NCBI GenBank assembly: GCA_041918615.1
Contig: JAYRVH010000056.1
Coordinates: 1 to 64,000, forward strand
Reading direction: 5' to 3'
Length of the DNA stretch: 64,000 nucleotides
Source: JAEUJM01 sp041918615
Lineage (GTDB): Bacteria > Actinomycetota > Acidimicrobiia > Acidimicrobiales > DATDAH01
Each line of letters begins with the position of its first letter. Position 1 is the stretch's first letter. A program made the translations under genes and the position numbers. Positions 33,206 to 42,409 of this stretch are shown here, piece by piece. A model generated the notes under the pieces. The model was not told where the DNA came from, ran no database searches, and saw nothing but the letters and a program-made list of their open reading frames with translations.

Positions 33206-35104
33206 GTGCGCATGCTCGAACTCATCCAGGGCCCGTCCGACCTGCGCCCGCTCACCTACGACGGGCTCGACGCGCTGGCCGCCGAGATCCGCGAGTTCAT
33301 CGTCGAGGCCGTCGACCGGGCCGGGAGCGGTCACCTCGGTTCGAACCTCGGAGCGGTCGAGCTCACGCTGGCATTGCACCGAGTGTTCGACTCACCGCAC
33401 GACATCTTGTTGTGGGACACCGGCCACCAGGCCTACGTCCACAAGATCGTCACCGGCCGCCAGGCCGAATTCGCCACCCTGCGCAAGGCGGGCGGCATGT
33501 CGGGGTACCCCAGCCGCAGCGAGTCGCCGCACGACTGGGTCGAGAACAGCCACGCGTCCACGATCCTGTCCTACGCCCACGGCCTCGCCACCGCCCGCGA
33601 CTCGGGCACCCTCGGCCCTGGCCCCGACCGCGGCGACGGGGTCGACCGTGACGAGCGCCGCCAGATCGTGGCGGTGATCGGCGACGGTTCGATGACCGGC
33701 GGCATGGCCTTCGAGGGCCTGAACAACCTGGGCCACAGCGGCCGGAACGTCATCATCATCCTCAACGACAACGGCCGGTCCTATGCGCCCACGGTCTCCC
33801 GCCTCGGAGAGAGCCTGGCCCGTCTGCGCCTCAACCCGTCCTACCTGCGACGACAGGCCCGGGTCGAGCGGCTGTTGCACGACATGCCCATCGTGGGCGA
33901 GCGCCTCGAGCGGGCCGTCGAGGCCACCAAGGCCGCGGTCCGCGAGATGTGGGAGCCGCCGGCCTTCTTCGAGAACCTGGGCGTCCGCTACTCGGGCCCC
34001 TTCGACGGCCACGACATCGAAGGCCTCGAACGTGCCCTGCGCAACGCCGCCGAGCTCGACGACGGACCGGTGGTGGTCCACGTGATCACCCAGAAGGGCA
34101 AGGGCCACGCCCCGGCCGAGGACGACCCCATCAAGCACATGCACGACATCGGCGGGGTGAAGCCGGGGAGCTACACCGCCGCCTTCACCGAGGCCTTGAT
34201 CAAGGAGGCCGACGAGCATCCCGAGCTGGTCGCCATCACCGCCGCGATGCCTGATTCGACCGGGTTGCTTCCCTTCAGCGAGCGCTTCGGTGACCGGTGC
34301 ATCGACGTGGGCATCGCCGAGCAGCACGCGGTCACCATGGCGGCGGGCATGGCCATGGGCGGCCTCCGCCCGGTGTGCGCGATCTACTCGACCTTCCTCA
34401 GCCGGGCGTTCGACCAGCTGAACCTCGACGTGGGCCTGCACGGCATGCCCGTGATCTTCTGTCTCGATCGCGCCGGCATCACCGGCGACGACGGTCCCTC
34501 GCACCACGGGATCCTCGACATGGTCCTCTGCACGAAGGTTCCCGGCATGACGGTGCTCGCGCCGTCGTCCTACCAGGAGCTGGGCGTGATGCTGCACGAC
34601 GCCCTCGACATCACCGACGGGCCGGTGACCATCCGCTGGGCGAAGACCGCGGCGCCGACCGTCACCCCCGCCGAGGTCGGGCACGGGTTGCGGGCGCGGA
34701 AGGTGCGCGAGGGCGACGGTTCCACCGTCTGCCTCGTCGGGGTCGGCAAGATGCTGGCGGCCTGCGAGGCCGCGTCCGAAGCGCTGGCCGGTGAGGGCGT
34801 CAGTGCCACCGTCTGGGACCCTCGAGTGGTGAAGCCCCTCGACCCGATCCTGCTGGACGACGCTGCTGCACACCGTCTCGTGGTCACCGTGGAGGACGGC
34901 TTGCGCGACGGTGGCATCGGCTCGTCGGTCGCCGACCAGGTGGCCGACCGCACCCTGGGCGCCGATCCGCCGACCGTGCGGGTGCTCGGTGTTCCGTCGG
35001 CGTACCTGGCCCACGGCAAACCCGATGCCATCCTGGCCGACCTGGGCCTCGACCCCGACGGGATCGTGGGCGAGGTTCGACGGTCGCTCGCCGCGCTGGG
35101 CTGA
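33206..35104 (+). CDS. dxs: 1-deoxy-D-xylulose-5-phosphate synthase
   Basis: Dxs joins pyruvate and glyceraldehyde-3-phosphate in the first step of the MEP isoprenoid pathway. The 632-residue protein has the family features HLGSNLGAVELT, GHQAYVHKI, the ThDP loop GDGSMTGG (about residue 159), NDNGRSYAPTVSR, GIAEQHAVTMAAGMA with the catalytic Glu, and DRAGITGDDGPSHHG. The C-terminal domain is complete. GTG 33206 or ATG 33212 starts it. A strong terminator hairpin follows. Confidence 0.96.
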   Translation: MRMLELIQGPSDLRPLTYDGLDALAAEIREFIVEAVDRAGSGHLGSNLGAVELTLALHRVFDSPHDILLWDTGHQAYVHKIVTGRQAEFATLRKAGGMSGYPSRSESPHDWVENSHASTILSYAHGLATARDSGTLGPGPDRGDGVDRDERRQIVAVIGDGSMTGGMAFEGLNNLGHSGRNVIIILNDNGRSYAPTVSRLGESLARLRLNPSYLRRQARVERLLHDMPIVGERLERAVEATKAAVREMWEPPAFFENLGVRYSGPFDGHDIEGLERALRNAAELDDGPVVVHVITQKGKGHAPAEDDPIKHMHDIGGVKPGSYTAAFTEALIKEADEHPELVAITAAMPDSTGLLPFSERFGDRCIDVGIAEQHAVTMAAGMAMGGLRPVCAIYSTFLSRAFDQLNLDVGLHGMPVIFCLDRAGITGDDGPSHHGILDMVLCTKVPGMTVLAPSSYQELGVMLHDALDITDGPVTIRWAKTAAPTVTPAEVGHGLRARKVREGDGSTVCLVGVGKMLAACEAASEALAGEGVSATVWDPRVVKPLDPILLDDAAAHRLVVTVEDGLRDGGIGSSVADQVADRTLGADPPTVRVLGVPSAYLAHGKPDAILADLGLDPDGIVGEVRRSLAALG

Positions 35105-35126
35105 GCGTCCGCGACCACGGCGCGAC

Positions 35127-35165
35127 GAGGCCCGGGAGCAGCCGCAAAGGCGCTTCCCGGGCCTC
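35127..35165. terminator. Strong hairpin terminator between dxs and nfuA
   Basis: A long GC-rich inverted repeat GAGGCCCGGGA...TCCCGGGCCTC has an inner GC stem around a GCAAAG loop and lies between convergent genes. It is the strongest hairpin noticed in the window and should stop transcription from both sides. Confidence 0.75.
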
Positions 35166-35260
35166 TCCCCCCAGTCGCCCCCAGGAGAGGACGAGGGGAT
35201 CATCATAGCCAGTGACATCCGTCACGTCGATCGGGGGTGACGGTCGGACGAACCGCCGGA

Positions 35261-35917
35261 TCAGTAGAAGGGGTTGTCGCCCGCGGTGTGATCGGTGGCG
35301 TCCTCGACCTTGGTGATCTCGGGGATGGCCTCCAGGATGGCCACCTCGATGCCTTCGCGCAGCGTGACCGCGCTGACCGCGCACCCCTGGCACCCCCCGC
35401 CCATGGTGACGTAGGCGACGTCGCCCTTGACGCCCTCGAGCTTGGCGTATCCCCCGTGAGCCGCCAGCGCCGGGTTCACCGACTGGTCGAGCAACTGGAC
35501 GATGCGCTCGGACACGTCGCCGCTCAGGTCGAGGTCGATCCCGGCGAGCGGGTTCGGTCGGTTCGGGTTGCGCATGACGAGGCCATCGCTGCCGTTGCGG
35601 GGCAGGTCGAGCGTCGCCCCACGCAGACGGTCGATGCTCCCAGCAGGCACGATGACCGCCAGATCACCCTGCTGCACCACCGAGTCGCCGGCCGAGACGT
35701 CGGCGTCGGCGATGGGGTCGAACGAGAGGTCGTAGGTGAACTCGACCCCGGCCGTGCCGGTGATCTCGACCCGCAGGCCAAGGGACTCGGCGTCCTCCTC
35801 TGCGGCCCGGAGCGACAGCACCTGGTCAAGCGCCGTATCGGAGACGGCCAGGACCACCGCAGCCTCCTCGGGGTCCTGCGCGTGTGTCTCGGTGCTGGTG
35901 TCGGTCACCGTCCCCAT
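35261..35917 (-). CDS. nfuA: NfuA-type iron-sulfur cluster carrier protein
   Basis: The 218-residue protein combines an N-terminal HesB/IscA-like domain (LRVEITGTAGVEFTYDL, lacking cysteine ligands) with a C-terminal Nfu domain carrying GGGCQGCAVS (C-x-x-C) near residue 190. This is the NfuA order. It delivers [4Fe-4S] clusters to targets; MoaA, encoded in this window, is one possible client of such carriers. ATG 35917 is chosen; the frame upstream is open but non-conserved. Confidence 0.9.
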   Translation of the reverse strand: MGTVTDTSTETHAQDPEEAAVVLAVSDTALDQVLSLRAAEEDAESLGLRVEITGTAGVEFTYDLSFDPIADADVSAGDSVVQQGDLAVIVPAGSIDRLRGATLDLPRNGSDGLVMRNPNRPNPLAGIDLDLSGDVSERIVQLLDQSVNPALAAHGGYAKLEGVKGDVAYVTMGGGCQGCAVSAVTLREGIEVAILEAIPEITKVEDATDHTAGDNPFY

Positions 35918-35963
35918 GGTACCGGGGTGATCCGAGCCGCCGGGCGCAGACGAAGAGCCCTCG

Positions 35964-36563
35964 ATGACTACGGTTTCGACGATGACGCAACGCAAGGACG
36001 CGGTCGGCGGGTGGGAGACCGGGTTGAGCACGCGTCTCGTCGCCGGCGACGAGACCGCGTTGGTCGAGATCTACGAGCAGTTCTCGTCGTTCGTCTATGG
36101 CTTGGCCCGTCGGGTGACCGCCAGCGCCACCCTGGCCGAAGACGTCACCCAGGAGGTCTTCGTCAGCCTCTGGGAGAAGCCACACGCCTTCGATCCCGAA
36201 CGCGGCACCATGCGTTCGTGGCTGGGTGTCCTCACCCATCGCCGGGCGGTCGACCGGGTGCGCCGCGAGACCGCCGCTCGCCGCCATGAGGCCAGCCAGG
36301 CGTCGCTCCCGGGCAACACGCCGCCCGACATCGCCGAGGCCGCCACGTCGATGGTCGTCGCCCAGCGTGTCCGCGACGCCGTCCGCAGTTTGCCGCCAGA
36401 GCAACGCGACGCCGTCGAGCTCGCCTACTTCGGGGGCAAGACCTACGTCGAGGTGGCCCAGGTGCTCGGCATCCCCGAGGGCACGGCGAAGTCCCGTCTG
36501 CGCCTCGCCCTCAAGCGGCTTGCCGCCGCCCTCGGCCCCGAAGGGATCAACCAGTGGAACTGA
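35964..36563 (+). CDS. ECF-type RNA polymerase sigma factor
   Basis: The 199-residue protein has sigma region 2 (FSSFVYGLARRVTAS, EDVTQEVFVSLWEKP, FDPERGTMRSWL) and region 4 (LPPEQRDAVELAYFGGKTYVEVAQVLGIPEGTAKSRLRLAL). This is the SigK/ECF19-like layout. The next gene begins inside its 3' end (10-bp overlap) and starts with a matching anti-sigma domain, so it is probably held inactive by that partner. Confidence 0.9.
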   Translation: MTTVSTMTQRKDAVGGWETGLSTRLVAGDETALVEIYEQFSSFVYGLARRVTASATLAEDVTQEVFVSLWEKPHAFDPERGTMRSWLGVLTHRRAVDRVRRETAARRHEASQASLPGNTPPDIAEAATSMVVAQRVRDAVRSLPPEQRDAVELAYFGGKTYVEVAQVLGIPEGTAKSRLRLALKRLAAALGPEGINQWN

Positions 36564-37621
36564 CCAGCACCGAAGCCCACGAGCTGTCAGGCGCCTACGT
36601 GCTCGATGCCCTCGGCGACGACGAGCGCGCCGCCTTCGAACAGCACCTGGCCCGCGACCCCGACCTGCTCACGCTGGTGGGCGAGCTCCTCGAGGCGGCG
36701 AGCCTGCTGGGAGCCACCGAGGCCGGCGCGCCCCCCGCGGACCTTGCCGCCCGCACGTTCGCGACCGCCTTCGCCAGGCGGCCACCCGGCACTGCCAGCA
36801 GCGGCAGCGGGAGCGGCAGCGGCAGCGGCAGCGGGCCGATTGCCGCGTACCGCGGCCAGATGGACGAACTCAGCGCGCTCCTCGGCACCCTCGCGCCCGC
36901 CGACTGGGCGGCACCGACCGTCACCGGCTTCACCGTGCACGGCCTCGTCGCCCACCTGTTGGCCATCGAGGCCTACGTCGCCAACCGACTCGGGGTTGAT
37001 CCCCCGCCACCACAGGTGGCCTTCGTCGCACCCGAGGGCACCGAGCACGACCACCGAGCAATGACCGAGCCCACCGTCGCCGCCCACGCCGGCGACGACC
37101 CCGCCGACACCGTTGCCGAATGGCGGCGGCTGGTCGACGCCAACCTGGCCCACCTCGCCGCCCTCGGCGAGGATGGCCTGACGACGCGGGTGACCTTGCA
37201 CGGCCTCGACCTCTCGGTGCGATCGATGATCGGCACCCGCATCTTCGAGGTCTGGACCCATGCCGACGACATCCGACGGGCCATCGGCCGCGCCGTCGAG
37301 GCACCCGCGACCGACCGCCTCCGCCTGATGTCGAACCTCGCCGTGCGCGCGCTTCCGCTCGGTCTGCTCCTTGCCGGCATCGACGACTCGGGGCGCACGG
37401 TGCGCATGGTGCTCACCGGCGCCGGGGGCGGCGAATGGCTCCAGCCCCTCACCGTGGGCGCCGAGCCGGGTGAGCCCGACGCCACCTTCGTCGCCGACGT
37501 CGTCGACTTCTGCCGGCTGGCGGCGCAGCGGCTGGGGCCCGACGAGATCACCCACCGGGTCGAGGGCGACCCCAGCGTCGGGCGCGACGTGCTCCTCGGC
37601 GCCCAGGTGTTCGCCGCCTGA
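36554..37621 (+). CDS. Anti-sigma factor domain fused to a maleylpyruvate-isomerase (MDMPI/DinB) domain
   Basis: The 355-residue protein has three parts. Residues 1-75 are an anti-sigma domain of the RskA kind (HELSGAYVLDALGDDERAAFEQHL), without the zinc-binding cysteines. Residues about 76-95 are a linker of Ser-Gly pairs (GSGSGSGSGSG), encoded by a near-perfect AGCGGC repeat. The remainder is a mycothiol-dependent maleylpyruvate isomerase-type bundle (TVHGLVAHLLAIEAY, RIFEVWTHADDIRRA). The fusion suggests that the second domain senses a thiol or small molecule and releases the sigma factor, but this is inference. No transmembrane helix is seen. Confidence 0.8.
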   Translation: MELTSTEAHELSGAYVLDALGDDERAAFEQHLARDPDLLTLVGELLEAASLLGATEAGAPPADLAARTFATAFARRPPGTASSGSGSGSGSGSGPIAAYRGQMDELSALLGTLAPADWAAPTVTGFTVHGLVAHLLAIEAYVANRLGVDPPPPQVAFVAPEGTEHDHRAMTEPTVAAHAGDDPADTVAEWRRLVDANLAHLAALGEDGLTTRVTLHGLDLSVRSMIGTRIFEVWTHADDIRRAIGRAVEAPATDRLRLMSNLAVRALPLGLLLAGIDDSGRTVRMVLTGAGGGEWLQPLTVGAEPGEPDATFVADVVDFCRLAAQRLGPDEITHRVEGDPSVGRDVLLGAQVFAA

Positions 37622-37630
37622 GCGCTCGGG

Positions 37631-38419
37631 CTACTTGCGGGCGACCCGGCCGCGGAGGGCCGCCAACGCCAGCGACTGGCTCAGCACACCCACCAGCGCG
37701 ACCGCACCGAGGCCCTTCAAGAGGGCCTCGGCCTCCCAGCCGACGAAGATCAGCGAGCGCAGCCCCGCCAGCAGGTAGGTGACGGGGTTGTAGTCGGCGA
37801 TCGTGGAGAGCCAGCCGGTGAGAGCCTCCTGGGGCACGAACGACGTGGTGAGGAACGCGAACGGGAAGAACAGGATGAAGCTGGCGTTGACCGCCGCGGG
37901 GTTTCCGGTCTTGAGGGCGATGGCGTAGGGGAAGCCCGTGAACACCACCCCCCAGAGGCCGGCCATCAGGATGAACACCGCCATGCCGAGGAGCCCGGAC
38001 TCGAAGCGCACCCCGACCGCGAGGCCGAGCGCAACCACCGGTATCGACAGGGCGACGACCAGCACGAAGTCCGCCACCATCAGCCCGAGAAGGAGGGCGG
38101 ACCGGCTCACCGGGGTGATGATGAGCCGGTCGAAGTAGCCGTCCTGGATGTCGGTGACGAGCGTCGAGGCACGCGACACGCCGGTGACTGCGAAGATGAT
38201 GGCCACCGGGAGCTGGAAGGCCTTGAAGTCGAAGCCGGGAGCGAGCCCCTCGGTGACGTCCTGCAGCGACCCGATGTTCACGACGAAGAAGAAGACGGGG
38301 ACGACCAGGGCAGGGATCACCGATTCGGGCTCGCGGGGGATCGACCGCACGGCCCGTCCGGCCACGGCGACCATGTCGGACGCGAACCCGGCCCTGCGGG
38401 CCCGTATCGGCTGGCTCAC
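37631..38419 (-). CDS. ABC-2 type transporter permease
   Basis: The 262-residue protein has six transmembrane helices in the ABC-2 arrangement (PALVVPVFFFVVNIGSL, then LVTDIQDGYFDRLIITPVSRSALLLG, the cytoplasmic coupling region). It ends with LPYNPVTY-like ADYNPVTYLLAGLR. It resembles DrrB-type permeases for drugs or lipids. GTG 38419 overlaps the stop of the ATPase gene (GTGA). Confidence 0.88.
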   Translation of the reverse strand: MSQPIRARRAGFASDMVAVAGRAVRSIPREPESVIPALVVPVFFFVVNIGSLQDVTEGLAPGFDFKAFQLPVAIIFAVTGVSRASTLVTDIQDGYFDRLIITPVSRSALLLGLMVADFVLVVALSIPVVALGLAVGVRFESGLLGMAVFILMAGLWGVVFTGFPYAIALKTGNPAAVNASFILFFPFAFLTTSFVPQEALTGWLSTIADYNPVTYLLAGLRSLIFVGWEAEALLKGLGAVALVGVLSQSLALAALRGRVARK

Positions 38420-39381
38420 GACGCCTCCTCGAGGCTCTCGCCCTGCCCGATGTGGCCGCCGGTGAGCTCGAGGAAGACGTCGTCGAGCGTGGGCGTGCGC
38501 AGCGTGAGCTCCTTGACCCGCACGCCGCAGCCGTTCAGCGCCACCGCCACGGGGCTCAGGGTTGCCGGGCCGTCCTCGGTCGAGATGGTGAGCGTGTCGC
38601 CGTGGATCTCGGCCTTCTCCACGCCCACCACGACCTTGACCGCACCGCAGGCGGCGGCGGCATCGCCGTCGACTCGGGCGATGATGACGTCGGAGCCGAT
38701 GGACCGCTTGAGCGCCGTGGGGGTGCCCTCGGCCACCAGCTTCCCGTGGTCGATGATGCCGACGCGGTCGGCGAGCTCGTCGGCCTCCTCGAGGTACTGC
38801 GTCGTGAGGAAGATGGTCATGCCGAGCGCGTCGTTGAGGCGGCGGACCTCCTCCCACACGGCCAGTCGGCTGACCGGGTCGAGACCCGTGGTCGGCTCGT
38901 CGAGGAACAACAGGTCGGGATTGTGGATCAGCGCCGCGGCAAGGTCGAGACGGCGCTTCATGCCACCCGAGTAGGTGCCGATCGGGCGGTCGAGAGCCGA
39001 GCCGATGTCGATGAGGCCGCTCACCTCGTGCATGCGTTGGTCGGCCTCGGACCTGGTCAACCCGTAGAGCCGGCCCTGGAGCTTGAGGAGCTCGGTGCCT
39101 GTCTGCTTCAAGTCGAGAGCTGCGTCCTGCAACGCCACACCGATCCGCAGGCGCACCTGGTCGGCCTCGGTGGCCACGTCGTGACCGAGCACCCTGGCGC
39201 AGCCGCCGGTCGGCGCGATCAAGGTGCACAGCACCTTCACGAGCGTCGACTTCCCGGCGCCATTGGGCCCGAGAAACCCGTAGATCTCGCCGTGCTGCAC
39301 CGCGAGGTCCACGCCCGCGACGGCCAGGTTGTCGCCGTAGCTGCGCTCGATCGCCTCGCACACCACCGCTGCGCCGGTCAT
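38416..39381 (-). CDS. ABC transporter ATP-binding protein (DrrA-like)
   Basis: The 321-residue protein has Walker A GPNGAGKST, a Q-loop, the signature TYSGGMKRRLDLA, Walker B LLFLDEPTTGLD, and the H-loop position TTQYLEEADELADR, where a Gln-Tyr pair replaces the usual His, as in DrrA. A C-terminal regulatory extension ends with TPTLDDVFLELTG. It pairs with the adjacent permease as an exporter. The substrate is unknown. Confidence 0.9.
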   Translation of the reverse strand: MTGAAVVCEAIERSYGDNLAVAGVDLAVQHGEIYGFLGPNGAGKSTLVKVLCTLIAPTGGCARVLGHDVATEADQVRLRIGVALQDAALDLKQTGTELLKLQGRLYGLTRSEADQRMHEVSGLIDIGSALDRPIGTYSGGMKRRLDLAAALIHNPDLLFLDEPTTGLDPVSRLAVWEEVRRLNDALGMTIFLTTQYLEEADELADRVGIIDHGKLVAEGTPTALKRSIGSDVIIARVDGDAAAACGAVKVVVGVEKAEIHGDTLTISTEDGPATLSPVAVALNGCGVRVKELTLRTPTLDDVFLELTGGHIGQGESLEEAS

Positions 39382-39436
39382 CGGTCGGACGCTACAAGCG
39401 GTGCGCACGGTCGCCACCACCCTGCCGGGGGAAGCC

Positions 39437-41815
39437 TCAGTCGACGATCCGATCGATGGTGGACGTGGACGGCCCCTTCCGCACCTCGAAACGGACCGGA
39501 AGACGGTCGGCCAGCCCCGGCACGTGGGTGACCACACCGACCATCCGGCCCTGCGCGCCGAGCGTCTCGATGGCGGCGGCCACTGCGTCGAGCGTGCCGG
39601 GGTCGAGGCTGGCGAAACCCTCGTCGAGGAAGAGCGACTCGAGCTCGACGGTGCCGCCCGTGGCGAGCCCGGCGATCTGGTCGGCGAGCGCCAGCGCGAG
39701 GGCGAGCGACACGAGGAACGTCTCGCCACCCGAGAGGGTGCGGGCCGAGCGAACAGCGCCGGACTTGGCATGGTCGATCACCGCGAAGTTGCGATGCTCG
39801 TCGACCGCGAGCGAGTACGCCCCGCCGGCCAGCTCCGCCAACCTGGCGGTGGCCGCGGCGACGAGGCGATCGAGGGCCTCGTCGAGGACCCATCGCTCGA
39901 AGTGGTCGGGCCGCAGGTGGGTGGCCAGCGACCCGGCCACACGGACCATCTGCACGGCCTCGGCACGGGTGGCCTCGAGCGTGGTGCGCCGACCCAGCGC
40001 CTCGTCGAGCGCACGGAGCCGGCTCTCGACCCGAGCCCGTTCCTCGACTGCGGCCACCAACGGCTCGCGCCCCGCGAGGTCGATGTCGACCCCTCGACAG
40101 AACTCGTCGATGCGCTCGACCAACTCGGCGCGCTCCTTGTCCGCCCCGAGCGCCCGCTCGTTCGCGGCGCTGACCTGATCGTCGAGTTCGGGATGCTGCC
40201 CACTGGCCCACGCGACCAGGTCGCGCCAGTCGTCGGCCAGGCTGTCGCCGACCGCCACAGGTGGCGTGAGGGCGGCGAGGGCGTCGCGCTGCTCGTCGAA
40301 GCGACGACGGAGGTCGCGCTCGTTCTGCTGCAGACCGGCAAGGATCTGAGACGCCTTGGTCTGACGGTCTCGCGCCTCGCCATCGGCCGATCGGGCGTTG
40401 GCGAGGTCGCGCTCGGCCCGGACGTGGGCACTCAGCTGCGCGCGGGCGACGGCGATGGGCGGGTGACCCACCAGCGCCTCGTCGAGGTCGGCCAACTGGC
40501 CACGGATCTCGGCCAGGATGACCTCGGTCCTGTCGAGTGCCCGGATCTTGTCGGCATGGTCGGCGCTCGCCTCCGCCGACGCCGCAACGGCGCGCTCGCG
40601 TGCCGCGGCGGTGCCGGCCAGGTCGGTCGGGCGGTGCTCGGGAAGGGCGAGGACCTGCTGGTCGCACACCGGACAGGGCTCGCCGACCGCGAGGTCGACG
40701 AGCAAAGCCTGCGCCAGGTCTTGTCGCGTCGCCACCTCGAGCGCGGCGGCCGAACGGGCCAACGCTTCTCGGGCCTCGCCCTCCGCGGTCCGTGTCGCCA
40801 CCTGCTCGGCCTCGAGGGCCAACAGGCGGCTCGCGACCTTCTCGCGGGCGTCGTGATCACGAACGGCGACTTCGAGGCCGACCCGGTCGACACTGTCGTC
40901 GAAGGCCGCCGTGGCCTGTTCGAGGGCAAGGGCGGCCACCTCGGCGAGGGCGGTCTGCTCGTTCCACTCGTGGGTCGCTGCGGCCAACTTGCGGCCCACC
41001 GCTTCCGCATCGGCGGGGACGGCCAAACCTGCGACCAGGGCCGACCTCGCCGCCGCGCCCGCCGCCTCGTCTCGTGACCGCACGGCATCGGCCTCGAGAC
41101 CATCGAGCGTGGGCTGCGCCTCTTCTATCCGGCTCGTCAACTTGCCCAGGAGGCCGAGACGGCGATCGAGGTCGCGGCGGGCTTCGGGCGTGGCGTGGGG
41201 CAGATCTGCGAGTTGCCGCTCGGTCGCCTCGACCTCGACCTTCGCGGCACGCGACCGCGCCTCGGCCAGCTCGCGGATGCGGTCGTAGACGCCGAGGCCC
41301 AGGAGTTCGACGAGCAGCCCCTGGCGAACCGCCGGTTCTGCGTGCAGGAAGCGGGCGAACTCGCCCTGGGGCAGCACGACGCAGGTGTTGAAGTGCTCGA
41401 ACGTGAGCCCGAGCAGCGTGCTGACCGACTCGCTCGTACCGTCGGCACCGTCCGCAAGGCACTCGTCGCCCTCGCCGTTCGGGCCGAGGCGCTCGAGGCG
41501 CGCCTCGTGGGTGACGGCGATGCTCTCGGACGTTGCGCGGACCGTTCGGGCCACGCGGTAGGTGTCGGGCCCGATCGTGAAGTCGAGCCGCACCCTCGCC
41601 TCGACCTCACCCTGACTGATCACCTCAGCCGTGAGCCGCTGCTCGCGGTGGCGCGCCACCGCACCGTAGAGGGCGAAGGTGATGGCGTCGATCACGCTGG
41701 TCTTTCCGGCGCCGGTGGGGCCCGAGAGCGCGAAGAGGTCAACCCCGCGGAAGTCGACGATGGTGCGGTCGCGGAACGCCGTGAACCCTTCGAGCTCCAG
41801 CTCGAGGGGCCTCAT
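39437..41815 (-). CDS. sbcC: SbcC/Rad50-type SMC nuclease subunit
   Basis: The 792-residue protein has Walker A GPTGAGKT (residues 32-39), a Q-loop VVLPQGEFARFL, long coiled coils around the zinc-hook motif CPVC (about residue 386), signature RTLSGGETFLVSLALALALAD and Walker B LESLFLDEGFASLD. It is shorter than classical SbcC (about 1000 residues), mostly in the coils. SbcC needs SbcD nuclease, but only a 50-residue SbcD-like tail is left upstream. The start overlaps that tail's stop (ATGA). Confidence 0.9.
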   Translation of the reverse strand: MRPLELELEGFTAFRDRTIVDFRGVDLFALSGPTGAGKTSVIDAITFALYGAVARHREQRLTAEVISQGEVEARVRLDFTIGPDTYRVARTVRATSESIAVTHEARLERLGPNGEGDECLADGADGTSESVSTLLGLTFEHFNTCVVLPQGEFARFLHAEPAVRQGLLVELLGLGVYDRIRELAEARSRAAKVEVEATERQLADLPHATPEARRDLDRRLGLLGKLTSRIEEAQPTLDGLEADAVRSRDEAAGAAARSALVAGLAVPADAEAVGRKLAAATHEWNEQTALAEVAALALEQATAAFDDSVDRVGLEVAVRDHDAREKVASRLLALEAEQVATRTAEGEAREALARSAAALEVATRQDLAQALLVDLAVGEPCPVCDQQVLALPEHRPTDLAGTAAARERAVAASAEASADHADKIRALDRTEVILAEIRGQLADLDEALVGHPPIAVARAQLSAHVRAERDLANARSADGEARDRQTKASQILAGLQQNERDLRRRFDEQRDALAALTPPVAVGDSLADDWRDLVAWASGQHPELDDQVSAANERALGADKERAELVERIDEFCRGVDIDLAGREPLVAAVEERARVESRLRALDEALGRRTTLEATRAEAVQMVRVAGSLATHLRPDHFERWVLDEALDRLVAAATARLAELAGGAYSLAVDEHRNFAVIDHAKSGAVRSARTLSGGETFLVSLALALALADQIAGLATGGTVELESLFLDEGFASLDPGTLDAVAAAIETLGAQGRMVGVVTHVPGLADRLPVRFEVRKGPSTSTIDRIVD

Positions 41816-41964
41816 CGGTCCTCCTCCACGCTCGTGGCCTCGTCGAGCAGCTCGGCGAACAGGGCCGCCACCTCGGCATCGGCCTCGTCATGCTCGTCGA
41901 GGTAGCTGGCGAAGAGCGCGCTCGGCGACCGAGTGGCCGGGGCGATGACCTCGGGGTCGTTCAC
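41812..41964 (-). pseudogene. sbcD: C-terminal remnant of SbcD nuclease subunit
   Basis: A 50-residue frame from GTG 41964 reads RSPSALFASYLDEHDEADAE, then VAALFAELLDE, which matches the C-terminal helical end of SbcD. Its TGA overlaps the sbcC ATG, exactly where sbcD normally stops. A stop codon lies in frame just upstream, and the vapC gene begins 29 bp away. The phosphoesterase domain of SbcD is therefore missing here. The small frame may still be translated and serve the coupling to sbcC. The similarity is judged by eye, so other origins are possible. Confidence 0.5.
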
Positions 41965-41992
41965 CGTCCGAACCTACCAAGGGCCGGTGACA

Positions 41993-42409
41993 TCAGATCG
42001 TGCCCTGGGGCACGACCCATTCGTGCGGGGCGCCACCGGCGGCGGCAAGGCGCTCGAAGTCGGCGTCGTAGTGCAGCACCACCAGACCAGCGGCTCGGGC
42101 GGCAGCGGAGATCACGAGGTCGGGGATCGCCAGACGGTGTTGTCCCCGACGGGCGAGCTGGTGTTGGAGACCGACGGCCACGTCCATCACCTCGGGCGTG
42201 ATGGGTGCCGCATCGAGGCTGCGGCGCTCCTCGAGGATCGCCTCGTACTCGGCCGGGTTGCGGCTGCTGTACAGCACCTCCAGGTCGACGACTGCGCAGG
42301 TGGCGATGAGCCCTTCCTCCATGAGGGGCCGAAGTCGACGGCCCACCGCAGGCAGCGGGAACCGTGCCAGGGCGCTCTTGTCGGCGAGGTACCGCGCGCT
42401 CAGCGCCAC
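41993..42409 (-). CDS. vapC: VapC-like PIN-domain toxin
   Basis: The 138-residue protein has the PIN-domain acidic set: YLADKSALAR (first Asp), VVDLEVLYSSR (Glu), IPDLVISAAAR (Asp) and LHYDADFERLA (final Asp pair). VapC toxins are ribonucleases. GTG 42409 overlaps the antitoxin stop by ten bases, the normal vapBC order. The pair sits where the first part of sbcD is expected. Confidence 0.88.
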   Translation of the reverse strand: MALSARYLADKSALARFPLPAVGRRLRPLMEEGLIATCAVVDLEVLYSSRNPAEYEAILEERRSLDAAPITPEVMDVAVGLQHQLARRGQHRLAIPDLVISAAARAAGLVVLHYDADFERLAAAGGAPHEWVVPQGTI

